64,000 nucleotides of DNA from assembly GCA_008921705.1 (NCBI GenBank), contig VFFE01009182.1, forward strand, positions 1,942,013-2,006,012, written 5' to 3'. Within the stretch, counting starts at the first letter, position 1; each line of letters starts with the position of its first letter. The position numbers and the translations under genes are program-made. The notes beneath the pieces are model-generated. The model was not told the origin of the DNA. It saw nothing but the letters and a program-made list of their open reading frames with translations, and searched no databases. Source of the stretch: Burhinus oedicnemus. Its lineage: Eukaryota > Chordata > Aves > Charadriiformes > Burhinidae. Shown piece after piece: positions 1-12,600 of the stretch.

Positions 1-3000
1 GTGCTCCTGCTTCGGCTACGGTATGGTGTCGTGCCTGTTTTGATCTTCTTATCCATCCTCAGTCTTTTAAATCAGATGTTGGAGTTGTATACCTTTGAGC
101 TGTGCAGGATACCATTGGGCCAGAAATGCTCAGTATTTTTTTTTCCCCTCCTCTGTAATGTCTCCATGAACCAGCCTTGCCAACATCCTTTTTATTTGTG
201 CGGAGATACAAGCATAACAAATACGGTGATTAGCTTAGAATATGAATAAGAATTTTGTACTGTTACATTGTTAAAGCCTTTCACACCTAGCAAAAAGCAC
301 TGAATTTGTACAAAAAAGGAGATTATTAGAAATGGACATTTTCTCCAACTCATTGTTATCTGCTGTTTCTAAATGTGTGTGTTTTTGAATGAAAAAGCCA
401 CCTAGCAGCACTTCAAAATTTTGTCTCAACTTTCACATATCATCATATGATCAGAGTCAGTAAGCATTATTTTTTGCCTTTCAGTGACTGGAATTGCTTC
501 ACAATAGTGACACTAATGTTAAGGGGCAAGGAGTTAGATGCAATGAAAAGTCATGGTGTGGTGCTGTCATTGACTTCATATAGGTTTTCAATAGGGGAGA
601 CAAAAATATTGCTAATAACATTTAACAAACATGTATGATCTCATTCTTAAGAGGGGAAGAACTGAATTTAAAACTATGCATGGCACAGACTCGTCAGTCA
701 AAACTTAGTAGTTATATTTAAAAATTGTATTTCTGTTGGTACAATGGCAACATCTTTTTCTTAGCTCAAGGCATTACAAAAATAGATAACATTTGGATGA
801 AAGGAAAAGCTTTGCCTGGAAACAGAAAAGGTACTCTTAGGCATTGGAAGTTAAGTCTGAGTGTGGATAAAACAAAAGAGTTATTTCTTATTTTAGATAG
901 AAAATGCAGTCATTCATCCTTTCTCAAATTTATTTTGTTGTGACTCAAATGTATAAATAGGATACCATGTGCATAAATTCTGTCTTTACGCCATGAATAG
1001 AATTTTCAAGTAATAATTTAAACTTCTATTTACATTTTTGTATTATGCTTCTAGTTTTATGCTAAGACATGAGAACCATCTATCTCATTCTCAAATGCAG
1101 ACGTTTTCATTTCAGGCAAGTAATCAATTTGATTAGTTGACTGAAGAATTTAGTGACAGTTCCTATGAAATCCAATCTAGACACAGCACGGTGTCCTGGA
1201 GATCCAGATACCACAGATGAAGGACAAGATGTGATATTCTGAATAGAAACAATATAGACCAAAGGATATGTGTTCTACGTATGTAAAGTATGTAATTGTC
1301 ATACATCTAAATCTTATAACAAAGAAAGGTAGAGATTCTAAAACAGAATCACAAAAATAAATAAGAATAATTTCACAAATTAAAAAAACGCAACATTAGA
1401 GCATCTCAAATCATGGCGCCTGTACCATGTACGGGAAAAGCATAATTGTCTTAAAGCAGATTCAATTATTGGCTGTTGGACAAAAGTCTTTCAGAGACCC
1501 TGTTTGACCTTCTGACAGAGGAAAAGTTGAGGAAAAAAAGGATTTTTGAGGGAATTTTGGAGCACTGAAATACTTGCACTAATAGATGAGAATTCGAGAA
1601 ACATTCTTGGAACTTTATAACCTTACACACTTGAAAGATGTCACTTATATTTAAACTATGCTAGCATTTTCAGTCTGATCATTATAATCCGCCACTTCCT
1701 TTTTCTCCTTTGTAGTCTTGAAGCAAGTCTCAGTCTAGAGAAGAAATACGCTATCTTATTAAGTGGCCAAAGTTTGATGGTGTATAAGCACAAGACCCTT
1801 AAAATTATTGCATGAAAAAAAATAATGGTACGAATTATTGCAATTTAAATGGTGTTTCCATTTTTCTCTCTAGGATGAAATCCAGATGACTTTCGTCTTG
1901 TATATCACAAAGGAAACTGAAAAATGTATTTTAGGCTCAAAATAGAATTGATTGCTCTCATAGCACTACCTGGTTTGCTCCTGTTGGACAGTATTTTGGA
2001 GTGTGACGGGTAGCTTTATACACTTCTTTAATCAGACAACACTATTTTAAATGCAATTCTTCCAAGAAAGTAGATCAAAGGTGTTAATCATATACATAAT
2101 TTGTTTTTCTGGTTTAAGTACTATTTTCCTTCAATGATGAAGTGATCAAAAATCTTTTGTGAATGTTTTTTCCCCAAGTATTTTTGTGAGTGAAAGCTCT
2201 CTTAAAATATTGCTTTTTACCATGTATATAGATTTCATATTAGAGGGTCAGAGAAGAAAAATGGCTACCTGTGTATGATAATCTCTCTAAAAAATGAAAG
2301 CAAGCTAATTCCTAAGATTCATAATGCAGCGAGTCTTTAATGCACAGGAACAGAAAATTTATAAAAGTCAGATTAAATGAATACTAAATTACCAATATGT
2401 GCATTGTGTAACCACTGAGAAACCGCTCATTCTGAGGTGATAGAACTCTCTTTATACTACTAACCCTAATGCCATTTCACAACCGTTTTTACACAAATAC
2501 AGATAATCATTTACGATTACCTGTGAAAAAAAGGGATAGATGTGAAAATTCCTTTCTGTGCACGTTCAAAATTTAAGTTTGTAAACATGGAGAATATATT
2601 TTACAATGTGCATTATCCAAGGCTACACTATCATGATATGCACTTTGCATATCACTACCATGATATCCACTATTGCGTGACATGTACTTTAATGCTTATG
2701 TATTTTGATTGCCTCAGGCATGCATCTGGCTATAAAAGAACCTAAAAATATTTTAAAGGTCTGATATATAGATTTTAGGAGTCCTTAAAACTTTTTGAAA
2801 TACCTTATTTTCTCCACAGCATATGTGGCCTGGCCTCCCAGGCTAAAGCCAAATAACACAGAAAGAATACATAAAAGATTTGTGTATTCTGGGATACATG
2901 ATTTGCTCATCCTATATCCCTATGCATGAAACAGAAATCCATCTCAAAAGAAGAGCAAAGATTTTTGTCTGACTGATGCAGAAGTAATCCAGTTGCTCCC

Positions 3001-4799
3001 TACAGGGTCTGCTTAGCTCCAGCAAACTGGTTAAATACAAATGAATTCAGCATTTTTTATTAGACATATTTATTAAAGTCTTGACATACTAGAATGAATA
3101 GGATTTATTACATTTATATTCTTTTCTGAACTTCTAGGTTCAGTTTCAATCACTGTAAGCCTATATAATGGTTTTGTTACAAATCAACTGAAATACATAT
3201 AGCCAGCTTTACGTTGAACTCTGCATCTACATCATTAGAGGCTTGTTTTAATTCTATTTTAACTGAACAGTAAGTATATCCTAAACCATTTTGCTGTTTG
3301 CATTACCTTTTGAGGCTCAGGGCACTGATGTTTCTGGGTTCCTTAGTGGTGATCAAATTTGACAAGTTACGTTTTTCTCCTGAGTTCTTGAAAAGGCTGA
3401 AGCAATCGCCGTAATATTAACAAATCTGCCAAGTTCACCAGAAGTCATTTCCACCTGGTTTTACAGCTTGAATAAGACCTCATTGAGCAAAGCAATCTAG
3501 CTCAGGGAAAAAAATTTAAAATTTTCTTTTGTTCACAGGGTCGTGTGCTTATTTGACTCAGCTAGGAAATGATTTACCATATTTACCCAACTGAAAAGCT
3601 GAGGTATAGTCTTTGTTGCTGCTTCATCTCACATAGGTTTCACCCAGTTTCATAAGATAACTTCATCTATTTCAGTAAGAATGCATTTCCTTGTGTTGGT
3701 GTCAAGTGTATTATTCTGGCAAAGAGGTCTTAAGCAACATTAAAACTTTCTAAAATCCCCTCGTTCACTCCCTAGCGAAAGGCTTTATGTGCTTCTTTAT
3801 ACATTGCAACCTGCACTTTTAGTTTCTCTCCTCTTTTGCATCCCATCCCCTATATACCACCTGTGTGGATGTTCTCAATAAATAGAAGAGTATAAATGGA
3901 GCAAGTGTGCCTAACTACCCACCATTATGATAAATTAAAGTTAGATAAGAGTATTTTGCTCTGGAATTAGCTAGATGTATTACTAACATTGATAAAAACA
4001 ACTGCAACAAGTACGTAACAAAAGTGCATTTCTGGGTAAAACCCTCTCTCTCAACTGTGCTTGTGCTGGCACTCTGTTTGCTGCTGTTGGAGCTGTTGTG
4101 AAACTACCCACAGGTGGAAAGCAGTCACTCCAATAAAACTGGTTAATGCAACAACTCTGCTGTAGAGTATATAGTACTACAGCTATCACACCTCAATAAA
4201 CATTTTTTTTTTTTTTAGGAAACCAGGAATGAAAACCAAAAGATGCTGATCTTAAAGTAACCCCCTTTTCAGGGTAACAGTTAATTCCCCAAAGGTGAAC
4301 ATGAAAATATTTTCAGTTAATATTTAAACACACAAACACATACACACACTACACATGAAGAAAATGTATTATGCAGTAATTTTGAGGATAATTGCAGTAA
4401 TCTCAGAGATGCAATAGGGATACTAAGTTAAAAACATTTCAGAAATCTCTAGAATGCAAAAACACACACAAAATAAATAATCTGAGATGAGAGGGGAAAA
4501 GATATAGCATACTTGCAATGAGTAATGATAAAGATAATTAACAATTAAACAAAAAAGATATTTGATGATTTTTATGCCTCATTATACCAGAGACACAGCA
4601 AGAGAATGAAAAGTAGATGCAATGTTATTTTCCTTACGCTCACAAATACCCAAATAGAAAAAAAAAGAAACCCATCAAGACATATAAAGTTCACACTTCA
4701 GGCATTGCAGACAGGATATAGCAGTAGTTTATACACTGTCCAAATTAAAAAATAATATAAGAAGTGTACTTTCTCGTTGGCTATTCTCTTGACCTGCCC
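1..4799. other. AT-rich noncoding stretch, no gene recognised
   Basis: No reading frame here resembles a known protein; the longest run to only about 70-80 codons, as expected by chance. Small items: an imperfect 27-bp-spaced duplication around CATGATAT (2632 and 2659), a TATAAAAG match at 2731-2738 with nothing downstream that looks like a gene, a T-run at about 4201-4216, and a short CA-rich stretch at about 4328-4358. Confidence 0.6.
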
Positions 4800-4912
4800 A
4801 TTTTCCTTGCTACCTTACACAAAATACTTAATGTAACCTCAATTTCTCATTTACCAAATAGGGATAGTAATTCCTACCCCTCAAGAAGAGATGGGATGGA
4901 TAAATAATGATG
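4800..4912 (+). repeat. MIR-type ancient SINE, 3' half
   Basis: The segment follows the conserved 3' portion of MIR/amniote core-SINEs in order: a 'gacctt..caa.tcactta' block (here degenerate), 'taacctcaatttctcattt', then 'aaatagggatagtaattcc' followed by 'tacc'. MIR elements are tRNA-derived SINEs shared across amniotes, with a tail related to L2 LINEs. The promoter half upstream is not recognisable, so the element is partial and strongly diverged. The call rests on remembered family features and reading by eye. Confidence 0.6.
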
Positions 4913-7900
4913 AACTGAGCTGCTGCCATGAGCTGGGAAGAGATAATTGAACCTATGAAGGCCTTGAAAAGACCAAAAACTGGCTGCAAATGGGTCCAAG
5001 GGTTCTCTCAGCTTCAGCTGCCATCAGACTGAACCAGCAGCAGAAAGCAATGAACAGTGAAACGGACTGAGACATGTGGTGGAGCCAAAGTGTTCTTTAC
5101 TTTGACAAACTTTGATTATGCAATGACAAGAACTACATAGAAATATTTAAGAAATCTTATTTTCAAACAAGTCACTGGCAATGGTAGATTCGGGCCTTTG
5201 ACAGTTTTTCTAGATCCTTAACATGTGTACCTCACTCATCAAAAGAAACTTAAATTCCATAAATCACAGTGGAAGGAAAAAAAATAGTCAGTTGTAATTT
5301 AGCTTAGCAAACAAACTTGGGATTGCTATTGGTCCCATTATCTGGGAAAGGTCTGATGTTAGGGCATTTGCCAGAAAGTGAGCGTTGATCCAGAAAGGTT
5401 GCATTTGAAGTCTGTCAAAAATCAAACAACATGCACAGTAGGTCTGAAACATTCCTCTTATAAAAGACAAGGAACTAAGCTTAAGAGAAACACTGGTTAG
5501 TACAGGGATGGGAAAGATGAAATTGCTAGAATCGATCCACAAACACCTTTAGAAAGGGTATACAAGCCCTTTCATTAGGTGTATTTGCTCCCCAGGCTTC
5601 AAAGAGGCACCTGTCACAGCTGCCACCACTCCTGCATGCAGTTGCAATGAGGCTGGAACTTGAACGCAGTCAAAAATAATAATTATAAGGGGAGAAAGGG
5701 AAGGAAGAAGTTCCCTTGTGATTCAGTGAACAAAGCCTGAAAATTTAAGTTGTACAGCTGGAGAAAGGAGGAGGAAGGGGATTGACATTATGATAATATT
5801 TAGCAACAGAAAACCTGGCTGTTTGACATTCTTAGACAAAGAAACTCCGTTACTGTGTAACAAAGCATTTTAGTTTTCAAAGTAAAATTTGTATGACACA
5901 CATCAGATAAATACAAAGAGTATAGAGTGAGGGCATAAGGGACAAGTGAACATGACCACAGACTGGCAAGAAACCTAAGGAGGGACAAAAACCTCCCCCA
6001 CATTACTTCCATAAATAATTCTTGCCATGGAAAACTAAAAATGTAAACTGTAAGTAAAAGCCATATTTTTAACAGCAGGTTTAACATTCTTCTGGGCAAA
6101 AATTCTTTCAGAAAGAAGAAAAAATTGCCTCTTTTTTTGGCCTGTGTGATTACAAAAAATATTTATATACTAATCAAATGCCAATATTATATGCCAGTAC
6201 AAAATGCTATTTCGTAAACAGCAGACTACAAAATATCTTTTAAATATTGGAAGACTGATACAAACCTGAAAAAACTTTCAAGGCATAATTTTAATGCTAG
6301 CTACTGGTCTTTGTACATATTCTTGAGTATAAATGACTACATGAACAAATGGGTGGAAAATGTGAATCTGTGTATTTTTTTCCTCCTGTAACAACAACAA
6401 AATATGTTTATCAAAGCTACTGTTAGACAGTACCCAGTAGTTTCTCCTTTAAAGAAAGGCCAAAAAGATCTAGTCAGTAACTTCAGCTGAGCTTGTAGTT
6501 ACAAAACTCTTGATAGGAATAATAACTAAAAACATCTCAGAGTACAACGGTTTAGCCTACAGTGAGTGAGTGAAAAACCCCAATCATATCAGCTTCAGAT
6601 TATATTCACTGTGTTTCAGGTAAAATATCCATATAGTAATCCAAATATGGACTACAGCGCCATTGCATATAAAATACATGCAAAGTTGTCACTGCAACTC
6701 CCTCATGAGCACCACATCTCAGCACTTGCTGAAACTGTAAGGACATCAAATGCCCATGTGCAGAGAAGCTCTGAGAAGTGGGATGTAGAGGAAAAGAAGC
6801 TGCAATAGTTTCCTTTGTGCTGGCTGGCTGCCTGTCTGCTTGCTCTGTCCTTCCTGCTGGTTTTGGAGCTGTTTCCCCAAACCTCATCTCCAGATTTGAC
6901 AGACATTCCAGTGTACAAGAGATCAGATGAAGGACAACTACTTAAGGAAGTACGGATTAAAGTTAGAGGGGTTAGGGAGCAAATTCAGACAAAATGATAT
7001 TGTCTTAGAACAATTCAGTTGAGAAATACCCCTCAAATTACTATACGTACATTTATTGTTCATAGTCAGAGAGGAGTCCAAGTGAAAATAGCACCAACTG
7101 AATGGCATAAAAGCTATTCTGATTTGACAAAGAAAAACCAGGTCATTTATGATGACTTTGGATGAGGATATCCTGCTGTTTCCCACTATAGCACATTCAG
7201 GGCTCTGGGATTGGGAATGGTAAGAGAAAAGTAGGAACAACGAAAAGGAAAATGTTCATTTTTCAGTGCTAACTGCTTTCATTCCTTCCCTTGTGCAAGT
7301 GGCTTAAGATATATTTACACAGTTCAGTGATAAAACTCTTGAGCTCACTTGTGTCTTGTCTGAAAACATGCAGTTTCATACATAAATTTACTTCCAGCTT
7401 GAATGCATAAGACAACTCTCCACTTGACTCCAGCAATGATGTTTTTCTCATCTGTAACTAGTGCCTAGTAAAAGTTCATGTCTACTTTCATGTCCAGTTT
7501 CATGTTCTGCTTGAGCCTTGAGTCCTTGTTGACTCTTATGACTGCTATTTCTCTTTTTTGCGTGCTAGATTTTGACCTTAAATAACAGAATGTCTGACAT
7601 TTGCAGGCAAAGTAGGGGAGGCAGTAGTTTAGGTTTGGCAATACTAGATTGAATAGGTGGTCAGCTGTAATGCCATTTGCTTGTAAGAGAGAGATTGCTG
7701 CTGGATTTCCCTGTTGCTCGGCTTTACCAATAACACAAATCAATTATTTCTTTGGTCAGAGCAAAAACAATCACTCAAAGGTGAAAAGGTTTTTTGCATA
7801 ATATCAAGTACAACATCAGTAGAACAACACTGAAGGATGGATCACCTCTTGGAGGCGAGTCAAAGAATGAAATGACTGCACCTGTTGCACATATTAATGA

Positions 7901-8440
7901 AAGAGTTGGGCGGTCGTTCCTATTGTTCATGCTGAATTCCCCAAGTGTACTGGGTCACTATTGCTCCAATGCATTAATAACAAAATAGATTCAGACCTCA
8001 GTTGCCTTTGCTCAGTTTCTTGATTTAGATACAGATACACATCTTATGGCTGAGGCCTACCTGTTCATGAATTTTAACTAAAAATTTACAAAGAAATTCT
8101 TCACAAGAGGTGCTATTGCAATAAATCATGTTACCCAAATAAAATATTCCGAACACTCCTGATTAAAAAAAATACTTTTCTGGAGGTTACATGCTCTAGA
8201 GCATGACGTTGTCTTTCCTTTATGTGGTATCATAATAATTTTCAAATCTATGAGAAGGAAGGAGAGATAAAAGAGCTGCTGTCCAAGCAAAGATGGAGGT
8301 TTGAGGCACTCACTGTTCTTCCTTTTAAGGCTGGATAAGAAATGTTTGTGGAAATAAGTTACATTCTTAGCAAACAGATCTTTGGATCAAAGAATCTTAC
8401 TCACAATAGTCCATATCCATTTATTTAAAAATTATTTAAG
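4913..8440. other. Noncoding stretch, no gene recognised
   Basis: Overlapping short frames at about 6566-7000 on both strands and a 100-codon minus-strand frame at 6938-7240 show no domain, motif or codon pattern I recognise. A perfect 16-bp palindrome lies at 8190-8205. Nothing else is supportable. Confidence 0.55.
8190..8205. repeat. 16-bp perfect palindrome
   Basis: CATGCTCTAGAGCATG is identical to its own reverse complement. It could form a small cruciform or bind a symmetric dimer, but palindromes of this length also arise by chance at this scale. Confidence 0.9.
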
Positions 8441-8537
8441 CACCACCCCCCCACCCCCACCCCCAAAAAAAAAAAAAAAAAAAAAAAAAAATAAACCACA
8501 CCNNNNNNNNNNNNNNNNNNNNAAAAAAAAAAAAAAA
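8441..8537. repeat. C-run/A-run low-complexity tract with a 20-N gap
   Basis: A C-rich run broken by single A residues passes directly into a long A-run (from about 8465), then a short linker, then 20 Ns (8503-8522), then a further A-run (8523-8537). The matching A-runs on both sides suggest the gap lies inside a homopolymer that was hard to sequence, so its true length is unknown. A short frame crossing this tract translates only to Pro and Lys runs and is not a gene. Confidence 0.9.
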
Positions 8538-9394
8538 GAATCAACTGCTATGAAGAGTAAGCCAGAGAATCTGCCCAACTCAGCCTAGAATCAAGGATCC
8601 TAGAAAGCTTTGCGTAGGGGAGAAAATACGTAACTAAAGAGGAACAGATTCCTGGTGGATTTAAATTAAAGCCTGTGTTTAAAATGATTCCGGGAGATAG
8701 CCAATATAAACACCCCCTGCCTGAACCCAGCATACCTAGGATGGAACTTGTAAGTCCAAATGCACAACATCTGGCTCACTGAGTGAAAAGAGCTCAACTT
8801 CAGCGTTAACTATCCTTTTCAAACTGCATACTGATTTTGCCTAAAACTCTGGGAATGCAATTATTTTGCATAAGTCGTTCCTGCAGCTGGATGTGAAACT
8901 ATCTTTGAAACAATAACATAAAACGTTATTTATACCTATTCACATAACTTGAGAAAGAAATTGCCTGCACTAGTAAAAAGATGATCTGCAAATTAAGAAA
9001 AGAAATTAAATGAACAACAGCCAACAGGTATTTGTCAAGAATAAGTTTTGTCGAAGATAATCCCTTTTACTTTTATGACACGATAATATGCTTTCCTTGG
9101 GGAAGAGGCTATAAATGCCATATGCCCATCTCATAAACAAGCTTCAGAACATGGTCTATATGAAACCACTATGAAATAGTTTCACAACACAACAAACCTA
9201 CAGAAAATGGAAACTAGACCAGCTTTCTGGTAAAGATCTACTCAAGTGAGTGGATCTCCATGTTTCACTTTAAATTAGAAAGAAACAGTATCAAGCTAGG
9301 CTTCATCAGAGTCCACCCCAATCTCTCACTGTTTGGTATTTCACAAAAGACTGGAATAATAGAAGGAAAAACTGGCTTTAAATTCACAGCAGGC
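8538..9394. other. Noncoding stretch, nothing recognised
   Basis: No gene-like frame or repeat family is visible here on either strand. Confidence 0.5.
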
Positions 9395-9660
9395 TGCAAG
9401 GGGTTAATAAGCTCATTGAAAAACAGGCTTAAAATTCAAGAGGATGTTCGTGCTGCTTTTAAGATTTATAGCAGACAATATAAGAAGCAATGGAGTTAAA
9501 TTAAAGTGTGGTGAATTTAAGATAGGAAAAACATTTAAGGTAGGAAAACCTTTCTAGTTGAAAGAACAGTTAAGCACTGGAATAAATTCCCCAGAGAAGT
9601 TTTCAAGAATGGATTTGACAAACAGTCGTGACAGGGAAAGGGGGAAGAACTAGTAACCTC
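9395..9660 (+). mobile_element. Ancient CR1/L3-like LINE, 3' end fragment
   Basis: This is a heavily decayed LINE 3' end. At about 9415-9490 the reading frame gives 'IQEDVRAAFKIYS', recognisably related to the CR1 C-terminal '[13 protein letters not shown]' seen in copy F of this window. The following DNA keeps the order found at the end of old CR1/L3 elements: the 'aatggagttaaatt' block, 'ggaaaaacatt', 'gttaagcactggaataaatt', 'ccccagagaag', then 'caagaatgg.ttgacaaaca' and a degenerate 'cagggatgg'-like end. It differs from the six younger CR1s here, which read 'gagacactggcacaggttg' at the same place. It is therefore an older subfamily, inserted long before the others. No octamer tail is visible and the 5' boundary is approximate. 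Confidence 0.7.
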
Positions 9661-12600
9661 CTTTCTCTTGAGGTCCTACTTTTTATGTGTCCTAAAATAT
9701 GAAAAACTAAATATTATTTCTAAATAACCTTTGCATTATAGTGATAGAAATGGTCTAAGAATAAGAAATGGAAACGCTTCCTACATCATGATAAATTTGA
9801 GTTTGATTCAGATAAGAGGGAAAGAAGTATGCCACTATCTTTTATTCCATTGTTTTTGATCAGAAAACCAAATTCTTTTGAAGATAATTCGCAAGGGTAC
9901 ATGGTTACTAACACAAATATATGTCATCTGCTCGTAATAGTGATTTTTACTGAAGTTTCTTCCCCTGTTATGCCAAGAATCATTTGATTTGCAGATTGCA
10001 TAAACAACAATAAACTTGGACTAAAGTCTCCTGCACATCCTGCATTTGATTGTCAAACAATTTACTTCTCTGACAAGATGTTTATGGAGTTCAGTGCAGA
10101 GAGAAATTATATTCTACTTGCAGATAATACATGGCATCTACTATTACCTGGAAACAAGATCTTTACAATTTTGTCAAAAAAGGTTTCTGGGCTGAAAGTT
10201 CAATATTCGATTCACTTGTAATAATCAATGCATTCCTTTGTTTTTTAATGTATCCATCTTTCAACCCACTTAGCACACATTACAATTGTTTGCATTATAT
10301 TACTTCTTTTAGGAAATGTGTATTTATTTTGTCTAGTATTGATATGAATCAACATAGACTTAAAACAATTCATGGAATTTTTTTTTAAAAATCCCTTTCA
10401 CCAAGACTTTGCAGGCAGAGGAACCAGTGAACATTCAACTCCATTTGAAGTGACAAAACTGATAAAAAAATTTTTGTGTTTCTCCCCAGATGGAAAAAAG
10501 ATCATGGAACTCAATGATGAAGAGTATTTGAGGCAAGACAAACTTTTAAAAACTTAGTACTTCAATACCAAGTGTTCGATATATAGTACAGATAGTGCAA
10601 ATGCAGAGTTTAAATTGAATTACATGTTCTAGGTCTTAAGCCAGCTTCTAGTAGATACAGAAAAAGACCAAACACACCTCATACCTGCATGCTGTGAAGA
10701 TCTCACATATTTCCCTGAACTGTCTATTACTGGCCTCTGTCATCCCAGGATGCTAGAGGGAGTGGGTGGTAGAGTTGACCGAGCAGTGCTCCCAGTGCCG
10801 GCAGGCGGCTGGCAGCGATGCAGCCACTGCTGGCTCTGCCCTTGGCTGGAGTTCCTGAGCAGAAGCACTGGTCCAAGAGCAGGCAATGACTGTACATGAT
10901 GAATAAACCCACAGCAGCAAAAGGAAAGCTACTTAAGCCAAAAACCTTGGTTTCAGAAGTCTAAATCAAACCACCAATATGTAATAATACAAGTTTAAAC
11001 CACTAGCCTGTTTTGGTTTTTTTTTTAATTTTTGATTTGTTTTCTTAATGTCTCTCTGCTTCAATTAAAGGTATACTATCTTTGTAAAAGAAAGGCAAAC
11101 ACACCCAATTAGCTCACAGCAGGTTTATAAAACACAATTATACTTCAAAAAGCTGACCAAAAACCTAAAGTAAAACCGAGAAAATTATCTTCTTAGTAAA
11201 CATTTGGTTTCTTATTCCTCCCCCAGTGACAAGAATAACTGACTTCTGACAGAAACATTTACTCCCAAACTCTGTTGCTATCTTCATCAATTCATTTGAT
11301 GTTTCCAAAGAACCATCCCATTTGGGTGCATGTTGATGTCCTATACTTGTGGTCATTTCAACACCCCTTTCATATAAACTTACAGGAAAATAAATAAATC
11401 TAAAGAGAGAGGAACACATTTCAAAAAAATAAAATAATGAATTTTGTTCCTTTTTCAGCATCATGAGTACTGTAACTCAAGAGAATTGTGACAGGAGAAA
11501 TCAATAATTCATCAACAGCTGAAAGTGGCACAGAGTGAAAAGGGCATGTGTACACGAAAGTGGAAATTTGTGTGCTTGTAAAGAAAGTCTGAAAGGTAGA
11601 TGGTTAGATTGCAGATAAATTTACTTTAGAAACGCAACTGAAACAGTTGCTCTTTGATATCTGCTCTGTTGCAAAGACCTTATATTCTGATCAATTTATT
11701 ACTTTTTTCCCACTCATGAATAAAACATTCAGCACATAGATTACTATGGCTATTCAGGTCCTTTACAGAAAAATCTATATGTGATAATTAAAGTTGAATT
11801 TGAGAGAATTAAAAATGTACAAAATGGAGTTTGCAAAGCTTTGTGTTGTTAGAAACTAAGACTTCACAGTGAACAGAAGAGGAATTATTTTTGTATTCAG
11901 GGAGACATGACTCTAGACAAATTCACACTCCTAAAAATTCAACAAGATATTTCACAATCATCCATATGGTCTTTGTGCTAATGTCACTTCACAAGCTGGC
12001 TTATAGATCTCTTATGATTATTAAAATGTGTTACTAAGCTCCTGAAATTGTGAAGACAAAAAGATCAGTTACTGAACTTGGTGCACTATGAAGGCACATA
12101 ATTTTAATTCCTTTACCCTAACTTTCTGATTTTCGACTTTGTCATGTAACTTAAGCAAGCAAAAGATGTCACCTTACAGTTTTAAAAAATAAGCTTGTGC
12201 CACATGGGAAGAGCTTTGTGTGGCCTCCTTCAATAAGGAAAACAGCCTTTTAAGTGTTCACTGAACTGGGAAGTGACAGGAATAAGAGGGGCTGAATCAA
12301 AACCAACAGAAAAAATGTTAAAAATAAGAAAGTAACAAAGCACTTTCAACTTGGGAATGAAATGGAAGTTATGGTATGACCATTCCAGTGACTGAAAACA
12401 TCAGGAGGTAAGCTACAAACTGGCCACAGTCCTAATGGAGTCTGTGAATTTATACACTCTGAAACAACAGCTCCGCTCCTCCCATCACAGGAATCCCATC
12501 TCACGGATGAGAGGCAAAGTGTGTGCGCAAACACAGCTCTAGGGATTAATGCAGCAACCTGCGAGGTTTAAGATGATGTGATACGTCTCTACCACTTACC

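Noticed and set aside
1..249. 82-codon frame open at the left edge
   Set aside because: Starts with GTG at the window edge and has no recognisable domain; not supportable as an exon.
2725..2740. TATAAAAG as a promoter
   Set aside because: A single AT-rich match with no gene downstream; expected by chance here.
8382..8588. Pro- and Lys-rich frame across the N gap
   Set aside because: A translation of C-runs and A-runs across undefined bases; not a protein.
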